From assembly GCA_002471345.1 (NCBI GenBank), contig DKPS01000192.1, positions 7,863 through 71,862 of the forward strand: a stretch of 64,000 nt of DNA, in the 5' to 3' direction. A model generated the notes under the pieces. That model was not told where the DNA came from, searched no databases, and worked only from the letters and a program-made list of their open reading frames with translations. A program made the translations under genes and the position numbers. The first letter of the stretch is position 1. Every line of letters begins with the position of its first letter. Below, one piece after another: positions 17,514 to 26,487 of the stretch. The stretch comes from Saprospiraceae bacterium UBA7328 (lineage in GTDB: Bacteria; Bacteroidota; Bacteroidia; Chitinophagales; Saprospiraceae).

Positions 17514-18110
17514 TTATAACTCTAAATAATTTTCTATCATTTTATCCCCCAATTTCGTAGCCATTTCAAGCTGCTCCGAATTTGAGTGATTAGTATTGAA
17601 CGCTAAATGAAATAATACCTTGTCCGAAAATCTCCAAAAGTATTTTCCAATATCTGCATTATATATAGCCTCATCTGCCATACTTTCTATATCTGAAAAT
17701 AAGTTAGGTCCATCACCATTCATTGTATTCTCTCCATTCTGCCTTTTAGTATTCATAATTTCAACAATATAATTAGGATATTCATCACCAAGTGGATTAC
17801 GAAGGGCTTGAACCATTATAGCTGTATTAGGATAATTTGGGTCCTCCCATTTAAAAAAGCATGTTCTTTGTTTTGGATTAGATTCTGAAGGTGTGGTATT
17901 CCTTTTTATAATCTCAGATTCGTCTAATTTGAAAATTTGAGCAAGATCTTTTAATGATACAATATCACACATTTCAGGAAGAAGATTTTCTTTTTGGCTA
18001 AGAATAGCCTCTATATCAACTTTCTCAAAAGTACTTTTAGATGATTGTCCATTGTTACAATTACACGAACTGACTATGATCACCACACAAAAGGCGAGTA
18101 ATTTATTCAT
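17514..18110 (-). CDS. Lipoprotein of unknown function, paralog 2
   Basis: A 198-residue lipoprotein with lipobox VSSC. It shares with its neighbour the order DIVSLKDLAQIFKLDE, CFFKWEDPNYPNTAIM, YNADIGKYFWRFSDKVLF and the terminal MIENYLEL. It is the first gene of the pair. A perfect -7 box TAATTTTG lies on the minus strand at 18137-18130, 20 nt before the ATG, though no -33 box is clear. Function unknown; a shared periplasmic or outer-membrane ligand-binding role is only a guess. Confidence 0.82.
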   Translation of the reverse strand: MNKLLAFCVVIIVSSCNCNNGQSSKSTFEKVDIEAILSQKENLLPEMCDIVSLKDLAQIFKLDESEIIKRNTTPSESNPKQRTCFFKWEDPNYPNTAIMVQALRNPLGDEYPNYIVEIMNTKRQNGENTMNGDGPNLFSDIESMADEAIYNADIGKYFWRFSDKVLFHLAFNTNHSNSEQLEMATKLGDKMIENYLEL

Positions 18111-18250
18111 CTGAGATTAATTTGCGGAGCAAAATTACTATAAAGTTTGATTTATATATGGTCTAAGAATTTTCAAACAAATTGCAGGTCAGCCTCCCAT
18201 TCTACATTTTGTGCAAGTATTATTATATAATTGTCGGAATAATAAAAGAA

Positions 18251-19159
18251 ATGACAGATTACAAGATTCACATAATAGATACTCAATATCACGGTCCACT
18301 ACCAATTGCTACTTTTTTAGTTGAAAGTTCTAAAGGACTTGTTCTTGTAGAAACTAGTGCTCATTCCACATTGGAGAATGTAAAGTTGAAGATTTCGGAA
18401 TTAGGATTTGATTGGAAGGACATCCAGCATGTTCTACTTACTCATATTCACTTAGATCATGCAGGTGCCGCTTGGTGTTTCGCTGAAAACGGAGCAACTG
18501 TATATCTACATCCTTTCGGTTATAATCATATGAATGACCCCTCCAAACTGCTAAAATCAGCAACAATGATCTATGGCGATCTAATGGACTATTTGTGGGG
18601 CACTCTTAAACCTATCCCTGCTGATCAGCTGGTAATAGTAGAAGATGGTGAAGTCATCAATATCCTCGGTTTAGATTTCAAGTCCATTCATTCGCCAGGA
18701 CATGCTAAACATCATATTGCATGGCAACTAAACAATCATCTCTTTGCAGGGGATCTAGCAGGAATTTGCTTTGAAAATGGAGTTGTCATTCCTCCATGTC
18801 CTCCTCCTGATATTAATATTGAGGATTGGACCAATTCTATTGATAAAGTGTTAGCCATCCAAGAAATAGACACTTATTATATCACACACATTGGAAAAGT
18901 TACAGGTGATCTTATAGGTCATATGAAAAAACTTAAGAAAACGCTCAAAGAATATGCGGAATTTTTGCTTCCCTACTTTCAGAATCAAACAGATCTGAAT
19001 CAAACGGTGCAAGAGTTCAAAAGATATACTATGGACAGGTTAAAAGCAGAAGGACTATCTGTAAAGCAGATTAAAGATTATGAGGACAGTAATAGTGCTA
19101 TAGGAAGTGTGCAGGGAATATTAAGGTATTGGGGAAAGAAATTAGGCGCGCCGCAATAG
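18251..19159 (+). CDS. MBL-fold metallo-hydrolase
   Basis: A 302-residue metallo-beta-lactamase-fold protein. The metal-binding motif is THIHLDHAG (His65, His67, Asp69, His70), followed by SPGHAKHHIAW, FAGDLAG (bridging Asp) and YITHIGKV (last His). The C-terminal 100 residues are helical (KKLKKTLKEYAEFLL), as in glyoxalase II-like/RNase Z-unlike hydrolases of this type. ATG 18251 is chosen because homologous sequence begins there; the upstream frame to a TTG at 18182 encodes an unrelated hydrophobic stretch. The substrate (thioester, lactone or other) is not evident. Confidence 0.88.
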   Translation: MTDYKIHIIDTQYHGPLPIATFLVESSKGLVLVETSAHSTLENVKLKISELGFDWKDIQHVLLTHIHLDHAGAAWCFAENGATVYLHPFGYNHMNDPSKLLKSATMIYGDLMDYLWGTLKPIPADQLVIVEDGEVINILGLDFKSIHSPGHAKHHIAWQLNNHLFAGDLAGICFENGVVIPPCPPPDINIEDWTNSIDKVLAIQEIDTYYITHIGKVTGDLIGHMKKLKKTLKEYAEFLLPYFQNQTDLNQTVQEFKRYTMDRLKAEGLSVKQIKDYEDSNSAIGSVQGILRYWGKKLGAPQ

Positions 19160-19587
19160 GCTTTGATTGAAAAAACCAATCCAAATTCTAATAGCCGAAA
19201 CCCAACATCTTGTTTTCCTCATTCTTCATTAGAAATTTTGAAGATTCATCTAAAGAATGTAAACTTTGAACCTTAAGAATTGCATGCCAAATGAATTGTC
19301 AAATTATTACCATTCAGGTATAGTCATAGCTTTTATCAAGCACTGGGAATAATTTTACACTCTAATGAGAATCAATTGTAGTTGGATAATTCACAATCCT
19401 ACTTTTCTAGCTGATTTTGCCTAGTTTAACATCAATCAAGAATTTCTAGAGGTTAATGAATTCAAACCCTGATTTGATTTTTTTGATAATCTAAGTCGTA
19501 TTTTTAAAATCATTCATCTTATTAAAAAGAATAGAGTAAATGAAAGTTAATCTCCCATGAAATAACACAAACCCCAAAATCAAATAA
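19160..19587. other. Intergenic region, nothing recognised
   Basis: A 428-nt AT-rich gap. I see no credible coding frame, tRNA, repeat or strong hairpin. It presumably holds the promoter of the patatin gene starting at 19588, but no clear TAnnTTTG box is near that start. Confidence 0.5.
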
Positions 19588-22140
19588 ATGAATGCTCTAG
19601 TCAGTTTTCTCGCCCACCTCAAGTCCTCATTATACCATTCATGGATTAGTCTTGTTACTCTAGTCATCATACTAATCTTGGCTGGTACTGGCCAGGGTGA
19701 TGCCCTTCTGATTAATTTATTAGATGGTAGATGGGTAAATCTACTTTTCCTATTTGTCCTTTTGGATGGACTTAGTATGGCACTTTCTCATTATCCCGTG
19801 TACATTGAAATGTTGAGAAATAGGAATATTGCTGAGGGTAAAGAGATTCGAAATACAAGATGGAAAATTGATTATTGTGCCTTGCCAAAATGGCTTCAAA
19901 AGCCGCTATATGGTATAGAAAGAAAGACTGGTTTGGGGTTTATCACTTATACAGAAGATTTTGACTTCCCAATCAAAAAGGTATTTGAGTGGACTCGATA
20001 TGTGCTTGGAGCAATGCTATTTCTAGCTATGGGCTACCTCTGTTTTACCATTATAGATGAGGTGAATTTTTCTGAAACAAAACATGCCCTTGACTTCACC
20101 CTAATTTGTGTCTTTGTAATATTCCTACTTTTTTTCATTGTTACTCTTTGGAAAAAGCGCTTATCTGAAAAAATAAAGTCAGGTATTTCGGGTCAGTACG
20201 ATCCGAATTTAAAGAATATTCAAAGAATTAGATATGTATTAGGGCTTGTCTTCTTGGCCTCTTGGATATTTAGGATCGTAGCACTTTTTGTTTGTTCTAA
20301 TGGTTGGAATGATTCAGGGATATGGATCTTTCCTATTGTTTTAAGTTTTGACTTCATCAAATTTACCTGTTATAGACTTTTCCGAAAATTTGTGAGATTC
20401 AAAACATACAAACTTCAGCATTTTAACATCTGGATTGGAGATCATACCATATTTATTATGACCATTGTTGGAATTGGTTTATTTGCCTTTGGTGTTGTTA
20501 TGTGGGCTCATTATATTCCTTCATCTATAAGCACTTTGGTAATTATTCTTAGCTATCTTCTTTTGTACTATGGTGCTATCATATTACCTACTAAACTTTG
20601 GATGTACCACAGTTACAAATCAGAAAATTCACAAATCAGAAAATTCAATTACCCAAGACTTTACACTCGAGGTATACCTTTATTCTTCTTGACATTTATT
20701 CTGTGGAGTATAGCTAATACAATATGGTTTGGAAATGACTTGCATCAACTTGAAAATGCAAATGACAAGTATAATTCTGTTTCTGAACCCGAATTCATCC
20801 ATGAATTGAATAATCGATTTGATTCAACAGGCAGAGATACTGCTTATTTTATTTCAGCTTATGGAGGAGGCCTGAAAGCAAATGCTTGGAACATGCTCTT
20901 ACTCAATGAGTTAACAGACCTAAATGGTAAAAACATCCTCGATAAGACTATTGCCATTTCTGGTGTATCTGGAGGGTCTCTAGGTCAGGGTTTTTTCGCC
21001 GCAATATATAATGAAAGCAATGATAAATATGAGAGAAACCAAATGATCCATAAAGTAATATCTCAAGATTATTTATCTGTCGATACGGTACACTTTTTGG
21101 GTTATGATTTGATACGTGAATATTGGCCTGGCAGTCATTTCTTCGGCCGTAAATGGAAAGATGACAGGGCAAAACGTGCCATGAAAAAATATGCTCAAAC
21201 AATAAATGACTCTATAATTGAAAAATCTTTCAGAGCTCATTACGCTTCTATTTTTAGAACTAAAAAATTCCCCTTAATCATATCAAATAGTGCAGGAACA
21301 CATCATAAAAGGGGGCTAGCCAGCTCCGTTGATTTTGGAAGTAATTTCCACAATATATTTCACGATGCCACTGATATAATAGATTCATTAAATTCAAACC
21401 TGACTTATCCAGAAGCATTTTCACCTTCTAATAGATTCCCATTAATTAGTCCTGCAGCAAAAATTGAAGGTAAAGGACACTTTGTAGATGGAGGGTATTA
21501 TGAAAATTCTGGCATGATGAGTATCATCGATATATATGAGTATCTCAACAACTCCTCCGACTTTAGAATGCCAAAGACGGTTTATTTTATACAAGTCATG
21601 AATTCTAGATCAGATTATGTGCATCACAGCTTGTCTAAAAGACAGGATTTTGAAAACAATGAGATATCAGAATCTGGTGAAATTGCAGCAATCTTGAACA
21701 CAAAAGTATCAATGGATATGGTGCCTCGATATTTTTTACAAAAAATAGAAAGTTTTGCAAAAGACACCTGTGATGGGAAACATTTTATAAAAGTGCATCT
21801 ACCCTATGACTATAATGCAAATGATGTGGCTTCACTTTTCAAAATGAATAGATTTAACGAGTCTGACCTCAAATCTATAAAAATGGAGATTGACAAAAAC
21901 CGAGATAAACTATCTCCAATTATTGAGAACACTAAGTTTAAATACCTCACCCCACCACTAGCAAGAGTACTAAGTCAACCTGCTATTAATTATATGGATA
22001 CTGTTCTGAAAATATCAAATGGTCCTTTGGAAAAGTTAAAAGTAGATTTAAATAAACAAGAAAATTGTGCTCAAGGAAAAATTGAAAAAAAAGATAATTC
22101 AAGTATGAAAAAAAATGTCATGATAAGATCAAGTCAATAG
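19588..22140 (+). CDS. Patatin-like phospholipase with N-terminal multi-pass membrane domain
   Basis: An 850-residue protein. The first ~370 residues contain several hydrophobic membrane segments; the rest is a patatin domain with all catalytic elements: oxyanion loop GGGLKA (426-431), nucleophile Ser461 in GVSGGSLGQ and catalytic Asp634 in VDGGYYENSG. This should be a membrane-embedded lipid acyl hydrolase. The C-terminus (about 820-850) is rich in Lys and Asn and has no recognisable domain. It is one of three patatin-like genes in the window and stands alone on its strand. Confidence 0.9.
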   Translation: MNALVSFLAHLKSSLYHSWISLVTLVIILILAGTGQGDALLINLLDGRWVNLLFLFVLLDGLSMALSHYPVYIEMLRNRNIAEGKEIRNTRWKIDYCALPKWLQKPLYGIERKTGLGFITYTEDFDFPIKKVFEWTRYVLGAMLFLAMGYLCFTIIDEVNFSETKHALDFTLICVFVIFLLFFIVTLWKKRLSEKIKSGISGQYDPNLKNIQRIRYVLGLVFLASWIFRIVALFVCSNGWNDSGIWIFPIVLSFDFIKFTCYRLFRKFVRFKTYKLQHFNIWIGDHTIFIMTIVGIGLFAFGVVMWAHYIPSSISTLVIILSYLLLYYGAIILPTKLWMYHSYKSENSQIRKFNYPRLYTRGIPLFFLTFILWSIANTIWFGNDLHQLENANDKYNSVSEPEFIHELNNRFDSTGRDTAYFISAYGGGLKANAWNMLLLNELTDLNGKNILDKTIAISGVSGGSLGQGFFAAIYNESNDKYERNQMIHKVISQDYLSVDTVHFLGYDLIREYWPGSHFFGRKWKDDRAKRAMKKYAQTINDSIIEKSFRAHYASIFRTKKFPLIISNSAGTHHKRGLASSVDFGSNFHNIFHDATDIIDSLNSNLTYPEAFSPSNRFPLISPAAKIEGKGHFVDGGYYENSGMMSIIDIYEYLNNSSDFRMPKTVYFIQVMNSRSDYVHHSLSKRQDFENNEISESGEIAAILNTKVSMDMVPRYFLQKIESFAKDTCDGKHFIKVHLPYDYNANDVASLFKMNRFNESDLKSIKMEIDKNRDKLSPIIENTKFKYLTPPLARVLSQPAINYMDTVLKISNGPLEKLKVDLNKQENCAQGKIEKKDNSSMKKNVMIRSSQ

Positions 22141-22317
22141 TGAAAAATTTTTCATGGTGAAATTTTAACCTTGTTCCTTCTAGTCTGTATTAGGTCATGC
22201 TTTTTTAAAATAAATTAGTGTAATAAAGAATTCAATTGATAAGGACTAAGAATAGATCTCAAACAAACTTGTCCACGTTTAATCACCTCACACTTCCAAA
22301 TCTCATACTTTCGCAAA

Positions 22318-23214
22318 ATGGCAGAAACAACATATTGGACAGGATCACAGCATTATGTATGTGATGAAGATTTAGCACAGTCATTTCACATGGCAAGAGT
22401 ATTGGGTATGCCTTTACTCATAGAAGGAGAGCCTGGCACAGGGAAAACAGAATTACCCCTTCAGTATTCTACCGATTTAGGACTTGATCTACACGTTTTT
22501 CCTGTAGGGAGTAAGAGTACAGTGGAACAATTTGTAGCAAGATTTGATCATGTAAAATACTTGAGAGACTCACAGATAGAAGTTCTTAATGCACAACGGC
22601 AGGAGAAAGGAATGGAATCCAAGTTAAGCACTGGTGGTAGGAGTACAGAAAAGTTGGATGATTATATCGTTATGGGTCCTGGGGCAAGTGCATACTCTAC
22701 TCCAAACTCTGTGCTTCTGATCGATGAGATAGATAAGGCACCCAGGGAATTTCCAAACGACTTGTTATATGCATTGAGTCATAGAAAATTCGTTATGCCT
22801 GAATCAGGCAGAGAAATTACAATCAGTGAAAAAGACATGCCAGCTATTGTGGTAACTAGTAATAGAGAGCAAGAATTACCTTCTGCTTTTAAGGGAAGAT
22901 GTATCTATCATTATATCACATTTCCAGAACCAGACATAATGAGACAAATTGTCTTGAAACATTATCCTTCTGCGGATCAAGAACTGGTAAATACGGCAAT
23001 GGGCCTTTTCTATAAACTGAGGGATTTGGGATTGGATAGATCACCTTCTACAAGAGAGCTCTTGAATTGGTTAAAATATCTACAGACTTTAGACAAAAAT
23101 CAAAGAATAGACAGCGCTAATGACCTCAAAGGATTAGGGGCTTTGATTAAGACCGAAGATGATATGAAAAAAGTGCAGTATAAGGTTTTAGGTAGACCTA
23201 TAAGCTATAACTAA
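22318..23214 (+). CDS. MoxR-family AAA+ ATPase
   Basis: A 298-residue AAA+ protein with Walker A GEPGTGKTE (37-45), Walker B VLLIDEIDKAP (Asp136, Glu137), sensor 1 VVTSNREQELP and the sensor 2 region RSPSTRELLNWLK. MoxR ATPases act as chaperones that mature or load metal into partner proteins, working with a VWA protein. That partner follows directly: the stop and the next start overlap as TAATG at 23212-23216. A TACTTTCG box ends 4 nt before the ATG. Confidence 0.93.
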   Translation: MAETTYWTGSQHYVCDEDLAQSFHMARVLGMPLLIEGEPGTGKTELPLQYSTDLGLDLHVFPVGSKSTVEQFVARFDHVKYLRDSQIEVLNAQRQEKGMESKLSTGGRSTEKLDDYIVMGPGASAYSTPNSVLLIDEIDKAPREFPNDLLYALSHRKFVMPESGREITISEKDMPAIVVTSNREQELPSAFKGRCIYHYITFPEPDIMRQIVLKHYPSADQELVNTAMGLFYKLRDLGLDRSPSTRELLNWLKYLQTLDKNQRIDSANDLKGLGALIKTEDDMKKVQYKVLGRPISYN

Positions 23215-24542
23215 TGTTCGAAAGTTTCCCACATACCTGTCAGAAGTACGGAGTGAAGGCTGATGTAAGATCACTACTACTCTTAAGAAAGAGTATGGAC
23301 AAGGGTCTTGTTAATACTGTGGGAGACATCTATAAAGTAATGAAGGGTGTTATCGTAAAGGAACCAACAGGTTTAGGCCCCTTTACTAGAGCATATTATG
23401 ACTATTTTTTAGGGATTATAATAGCACCTGGTGAGCCACTCAATAATGCCGTAGCACGTTCTGATGCATTTGGACGATGGAAGTCAAAATATAAAGATGA
23501 TGAAGAGTTTGAAGCATTAGAAATAGAAGAAAAGATCAACAAGTTTCTAGATGAGGTACATGAAACTACTTATGATATCAAAAAGGTAATAGATGGAAAA
23601 GACATCCTTGCTAAGGATGATCCCACACAAAAAGATGAAGGCCAAGATAGTGATGAACAAAGTGGTAGAAGACATCTTGACAGAGCAGCAGATTATCAAG
23701 ATATAGACCTTGAAGAACTGAGGCGAAGAATGGAAGAAGTGATGAAGCAGCAAGAGGGAATGCATGAAGGCGGATCACATTGGATAGGTCAAGGAGGTAT
23801 TTCTCCATATGGGAATAATGGTGCAGCAAAGGGCGGAATCCGAGTAGGTGGAAGTGGTGGAGGGAAAATGGCTAGAGCTGTAATCGGTGATCCAAAGTTC
23901 TACCCAGTGGACATTGATAGCACTCTCTCTGATAATAATGTAGATGCTGCCCTAGCCTCACTAAAAGGAATAAAGGAAGAGGACATCATTCAAGAATTAG
24001 ATATTCCAATAACAATAAAAAAAGGGCTAAAAAGAGGGGGACTTTTTCTTCCCATTCAAAAAGAAAAAATCACAGATAAGCTACAGGTTCTTTTGATGAT
24101 AGATAACGGAGGATGGAGCATGGATCCCTATGTAAGAGCTGTAACCTCCTTATTCAGAAAGATGAAAACTCGTTTTGCTCATGATTTAGAACTGCGATAT
24201 TTTCATAATACTGTTTATGATGTCATCTATACCGATGACCGTAGGACAAAGTATGAGAACACTGACAAAGTTCTTGATCTCGATCCCAACTATCGAGTCT
24301 TTGTAGTAGGAGATGCTGCTATGGCACCTTACGAACTAGATGAACGGTCAGTGATCTTTTGGGGTCGGCTCAAAGAGAAATTCAAAAGAACAGCATGGCT
24401 CAACCCTACTCAAGAGAAGTATTGGAATATGAGCTATACTACACAGATGCTCAAACAAATAATCGATATGTACCCAATGTCTCCTAGAGGGATAGAAAAA
24501 GCTGTACAAGAGATGAATCGTAAGACCTTCAAAGGGAAATAG
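23214..24542 (+). CDS. VWA domain protein, CoxE-like, partner of the MoxR ATPase
   Basis: A 442-residue protein. The N-terminal half is helical and acidic; a glycine-rich linker contains HWIGQGGISPYGNNGA; the C-terminal half is a von Willebrand A domain. The MIDAS loop reads IDNGGWSMDP (Asp297), a variant of the usual DxSxS. CoxE-like proteins work with MoxR ATPases in activation of metalloenzymes; the client is not identifiable here, since no carbon monoxide dehydrogenase or similar enzyme is nearby. Translation is coupled to the ATPase gene by a one-base overlap. Confidence 0.9.
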   Translation: MFESFPHTCQKYGVKADVRSLLLLRKSMDKGLVNTVGDIYKVMKGVIVKEPTGLGPFTRAYYDYFLGIIIAPGEPLNNAVARSDAFGRWKSKYKDDEEFEALEIEEKINKFLDEVHETTYDIKKVIDGKDILAKDDPTQKDEGQDSDEQSGRRHLDRAADYQDIDLEELRRRMEEVMKQQEGMHEGGSHWIGQGGISPYGNNGAAKGGIRVGGSGGGKMARAVIGDPKFYPVDIDSTLSDNNVDAALASLKGIKEEDIIQELDIPITIKKGLKRGGLFLPIQKEKITDKLQVLLMIDNGGWSMDPYVRAVTSLFRKMKTRFAHDLELRYFHNTVYDVIYTDDRRTKYENTDKVLDLDPNYRVFVVGDAAMAPYELDERSVIFWGRLKEKFKRTAWLNPTQEKYWNMSYTTQMLKQIIDMYPMSPRGIEKAVQEMNRKTFKGK

Positions 24543-24566
24543 AATTCTCTTTATTGAATGTTGAAA

Positions 24567-26270
24567 TCATTGATAGCCCGCAGCTTGCAGGCTGAATAAT
24601 TCTGCATATAATCCTTCATTAGCCAAAAGCTCCTCATGGCTTCCTATCTCATGACACTTGCCATCTTTAAGGACTAGAATCCTATCTGCCATTCGAACTG
24701 TGCTAAATCTATGTGAGATAATCACAGCAGTCTTATTTTGTGTCAGTCCAATAAACCTTTGAAATGCTTCATACTCAGCTCTTGCATCTAAAGCTGATGT
24801 TGGCTCATCAAGGATAACAACTTCCGCATCTTTCATATATGCTCGAGCTAATGCTACTTTTTGCCATTGTCCACCAGAGAGATCTACACCGTCTTTAAAT
24901 CTTTTGCCCAATTGTTGGTCATAGCCATTAGAAAATTCTTCTATGACTTCATTAGCAAGACTCTGAGACGCAGCTGATTTGATAAGCTCCAATTTTTCTT
25001 TTTGACTAATCTGCCCAACGGCAATATTGTCTCTTGCAGAAAAATTGTATTTGAAAAAGTCTTGAAAAATGACACCAAAGAATTGCTGATATGTAGCTTT
25101 ATCATATTCCTTAATATCAATTCCGTCTAAAAAAATTCTTCCTGATGTTGGTTCATAAAATCTTAAGAGCAATTTGATTAATGTGGTCTTCCCAGCCCCA
25201 TTCTCCCCAACCAAGGCCAATTTTTCAGTAGATTTCAAGTGAAAACTCAAGTCAGTCAATACATCTTTTTCAGCTCCGGGATATCTAAATGATACCCTGT
25301 CAAAAGTAAAACCGTTATGAAGACTTTTAGGAAGAGGCAATCCTCTTTTTCCATCTTCAATTTCTTGCACTTTTAAATCCATGAAATCAAAGTAGTCCTT
25401 GAGATACATTGAACTCTCTGTAATCTTGGAAAATCGAGCAAAAATCTGTTGTAAACTATTTCTTAATCTATTGAATGAACCTGCCAAAAAAGTCAACTCT
25501 CCTACTGTGAGTATACCCGCTAAGACTCGCAATAAAATAAATACATAAGCTCCATAGTAGGCCAAACTACCCAAAACATTAAATAAGGAGCCCCATGCTG
25601 ATCTTCTTATGGCCAAACTTCTAGTTTCTAGATAATATTTATCAGATAGCATTTTGAATCGGTCTGAGATGTAATCAGATAATCCAAACAGTTTGATCTC
25701 TTTCGCAGTTACATCACTGGCCCCAACATATCTGAGATAATCTAGTTCTCGACGCTCTGGAGACCATCTGAATGCCAATCCGTATGACTCCTTAGTAAAC
25801 TTTAGTTCATTGATCAATGAAGGAATGATAGCCAGAATTAATAATAGAACCAACAACGGTTCAAAAACAATTAAACCTACTATCAATGAAGCTATCGTAA
25901 TTAAACTTTGAGCCTGACTAAGGAGATCAGAAAGTAGTGATATTCTATTAGATGTCTGTCGTCGTGCTCTTTCTAATTTGTCATAAAATTCTGAATCTTC
26001 CAAGTCACTTAGTTCCATCTGACCTGTTTTCTTTATGATCTCTACAGAAGACTCATTAGCATACAAACTGCCAACTAATGTAGTAGATAGCGTTGCAGCT
26101 CTTCCCAACAAATCTGATCCAACAGCCAGTACTAATTCTATTCCAACCAACCACCACAATTTGGTATAATCAGAAGTATCACTTTGACTTAAAGCAATGA
26201 CAGCATCAATAATCTCTTTTCCTACCCATAGAATAGCCACTGGCATGAAGGCCATGAGCATCCTTACCAT
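24567..26270 (-). CDS. ABC transporter, fused permease and ATPase (exporter type)
   Basis: 567 residues from the first ATG. A type IV exporter membrane domain (1 to ~310) is followed by an ATPase domain with Walker A GENGAGKTT, signature VDLSGGQWQK, Walker B VVILDEPTSALD and H-loop ISHRFSTVR. It should function as a dimeric lipid, peptide or drug exporter. The reading frame stays open upstream to 26390, and the translated upstream stretch (FKKVWSASPPLFLINI) looks like the missing start of the first membrane segment, yet no ATG, GTG or TTG is present there. The true N-terminus is therefore unresolved. Confidence 0.88.
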   Translation of the reverse strand: MVRMLMAFMPVAILWVGKEIIDAVIALSQSDTSDYTKLWWLVGIELVLAVGSDLLGRAATLSTTLVGSLYANESSVEIIKKTGQMELSDLEDSEFYDKLERARRQTSNRISLLSDLLSQAQSLITIASLIVGLIVFEPLLVLLLILAIIPSLINELKFTKESYGLAFRWSPERRELDYLRYVGASDVTAKEIKLFGLSDYISDRFKMLSDKYYLETRSLAIRRSAWGSLFNVLGSLAYYGAYVFILLRVLAGILTVGELTFLAGSFNRLRNSLQQIFARFSKITESSMYLKDYFDFMDLKVQEIEDGKRGLPLPKSLHNGFTFDRVSFRYPGAEKDVLTDLSFHLKSTEKLALVGENGAGKTTLIKLLLRFYEPTSGRIFLDGIDIKEYDKATYQQFFGVIFQDFFKYNFSARDNIAVGQISQKEKLELIKSAASQSLANEVIEEFSNGYDQQLGKRFKDGVDLSGGQWQKVALARAYMKDAEVVILDEPTSALDARAEYEAFQRFIGLTQNKTAVIISHRFSTVRMADRILVLKDGKCHEIGSHEELLANEGLYAELFSLQAAGYQ

Positions 26271-26410
26271 TATATTGATTAAAAAGAGAGGTGGTGAAGC
26301 ACTCCATACTTTCTTGAAAAATCGAGGAACATGCTGGAAGGAGGAAAATTGAGAAGCTATAATTACAATTTTATTGGTGTAAAGATACTAACGCAAAAAC
26401 AACAATTTTG
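26271..26410 (-). promoter_or_regulatory. Promoter and coding-like 5' extension of the ABC exporter
   Basis: On the minus strand TATCTTTA (26387-26380, 7 of 8 to TAnnTTTG) has a TTG about 15 bp upstream. The in-frame stretch from 26387 to 26271 has no stop and encodes HVPRFFKKVWSASPPLFLIN, typical of the N-terminus of this exporter family, but offers only ATT or ATA as possible starts. Confidence 0.45.
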
Positions 26411-26425
26411 ATCAAACTATAGTAC

Positions 26426-26460
26426 AAAAAAAGGCATCCAGAAATCTGAATGCCTTTTTA
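26426..26460 (-). terminator. Intrinsic terminator after the ABC-2/M1 gene
   Basis: Arms AAAAAGGCAT and ATGCCTTTTT flank a 12-nt loop whose inner bases pair further (CAGA/TCTG). Runs of A and T on both sides make it usable in either direction. It follows the 26488 stop on the minus strand and separates that gene from the ABC exporter. Confidence 0.85.
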
Positions 26461-26487
26461 CATGTAAACGATATAGGACAAATGACT

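Noticed and set aside
24567-24590. Hairpin AGCCcGCA-GCT-TGCaGGCT at the end of the ABC exporter gene as a shared terminator for the convergent genes
   Set aside because: It lies inside the last codons of the gene, has an internal mismatch and no T run.
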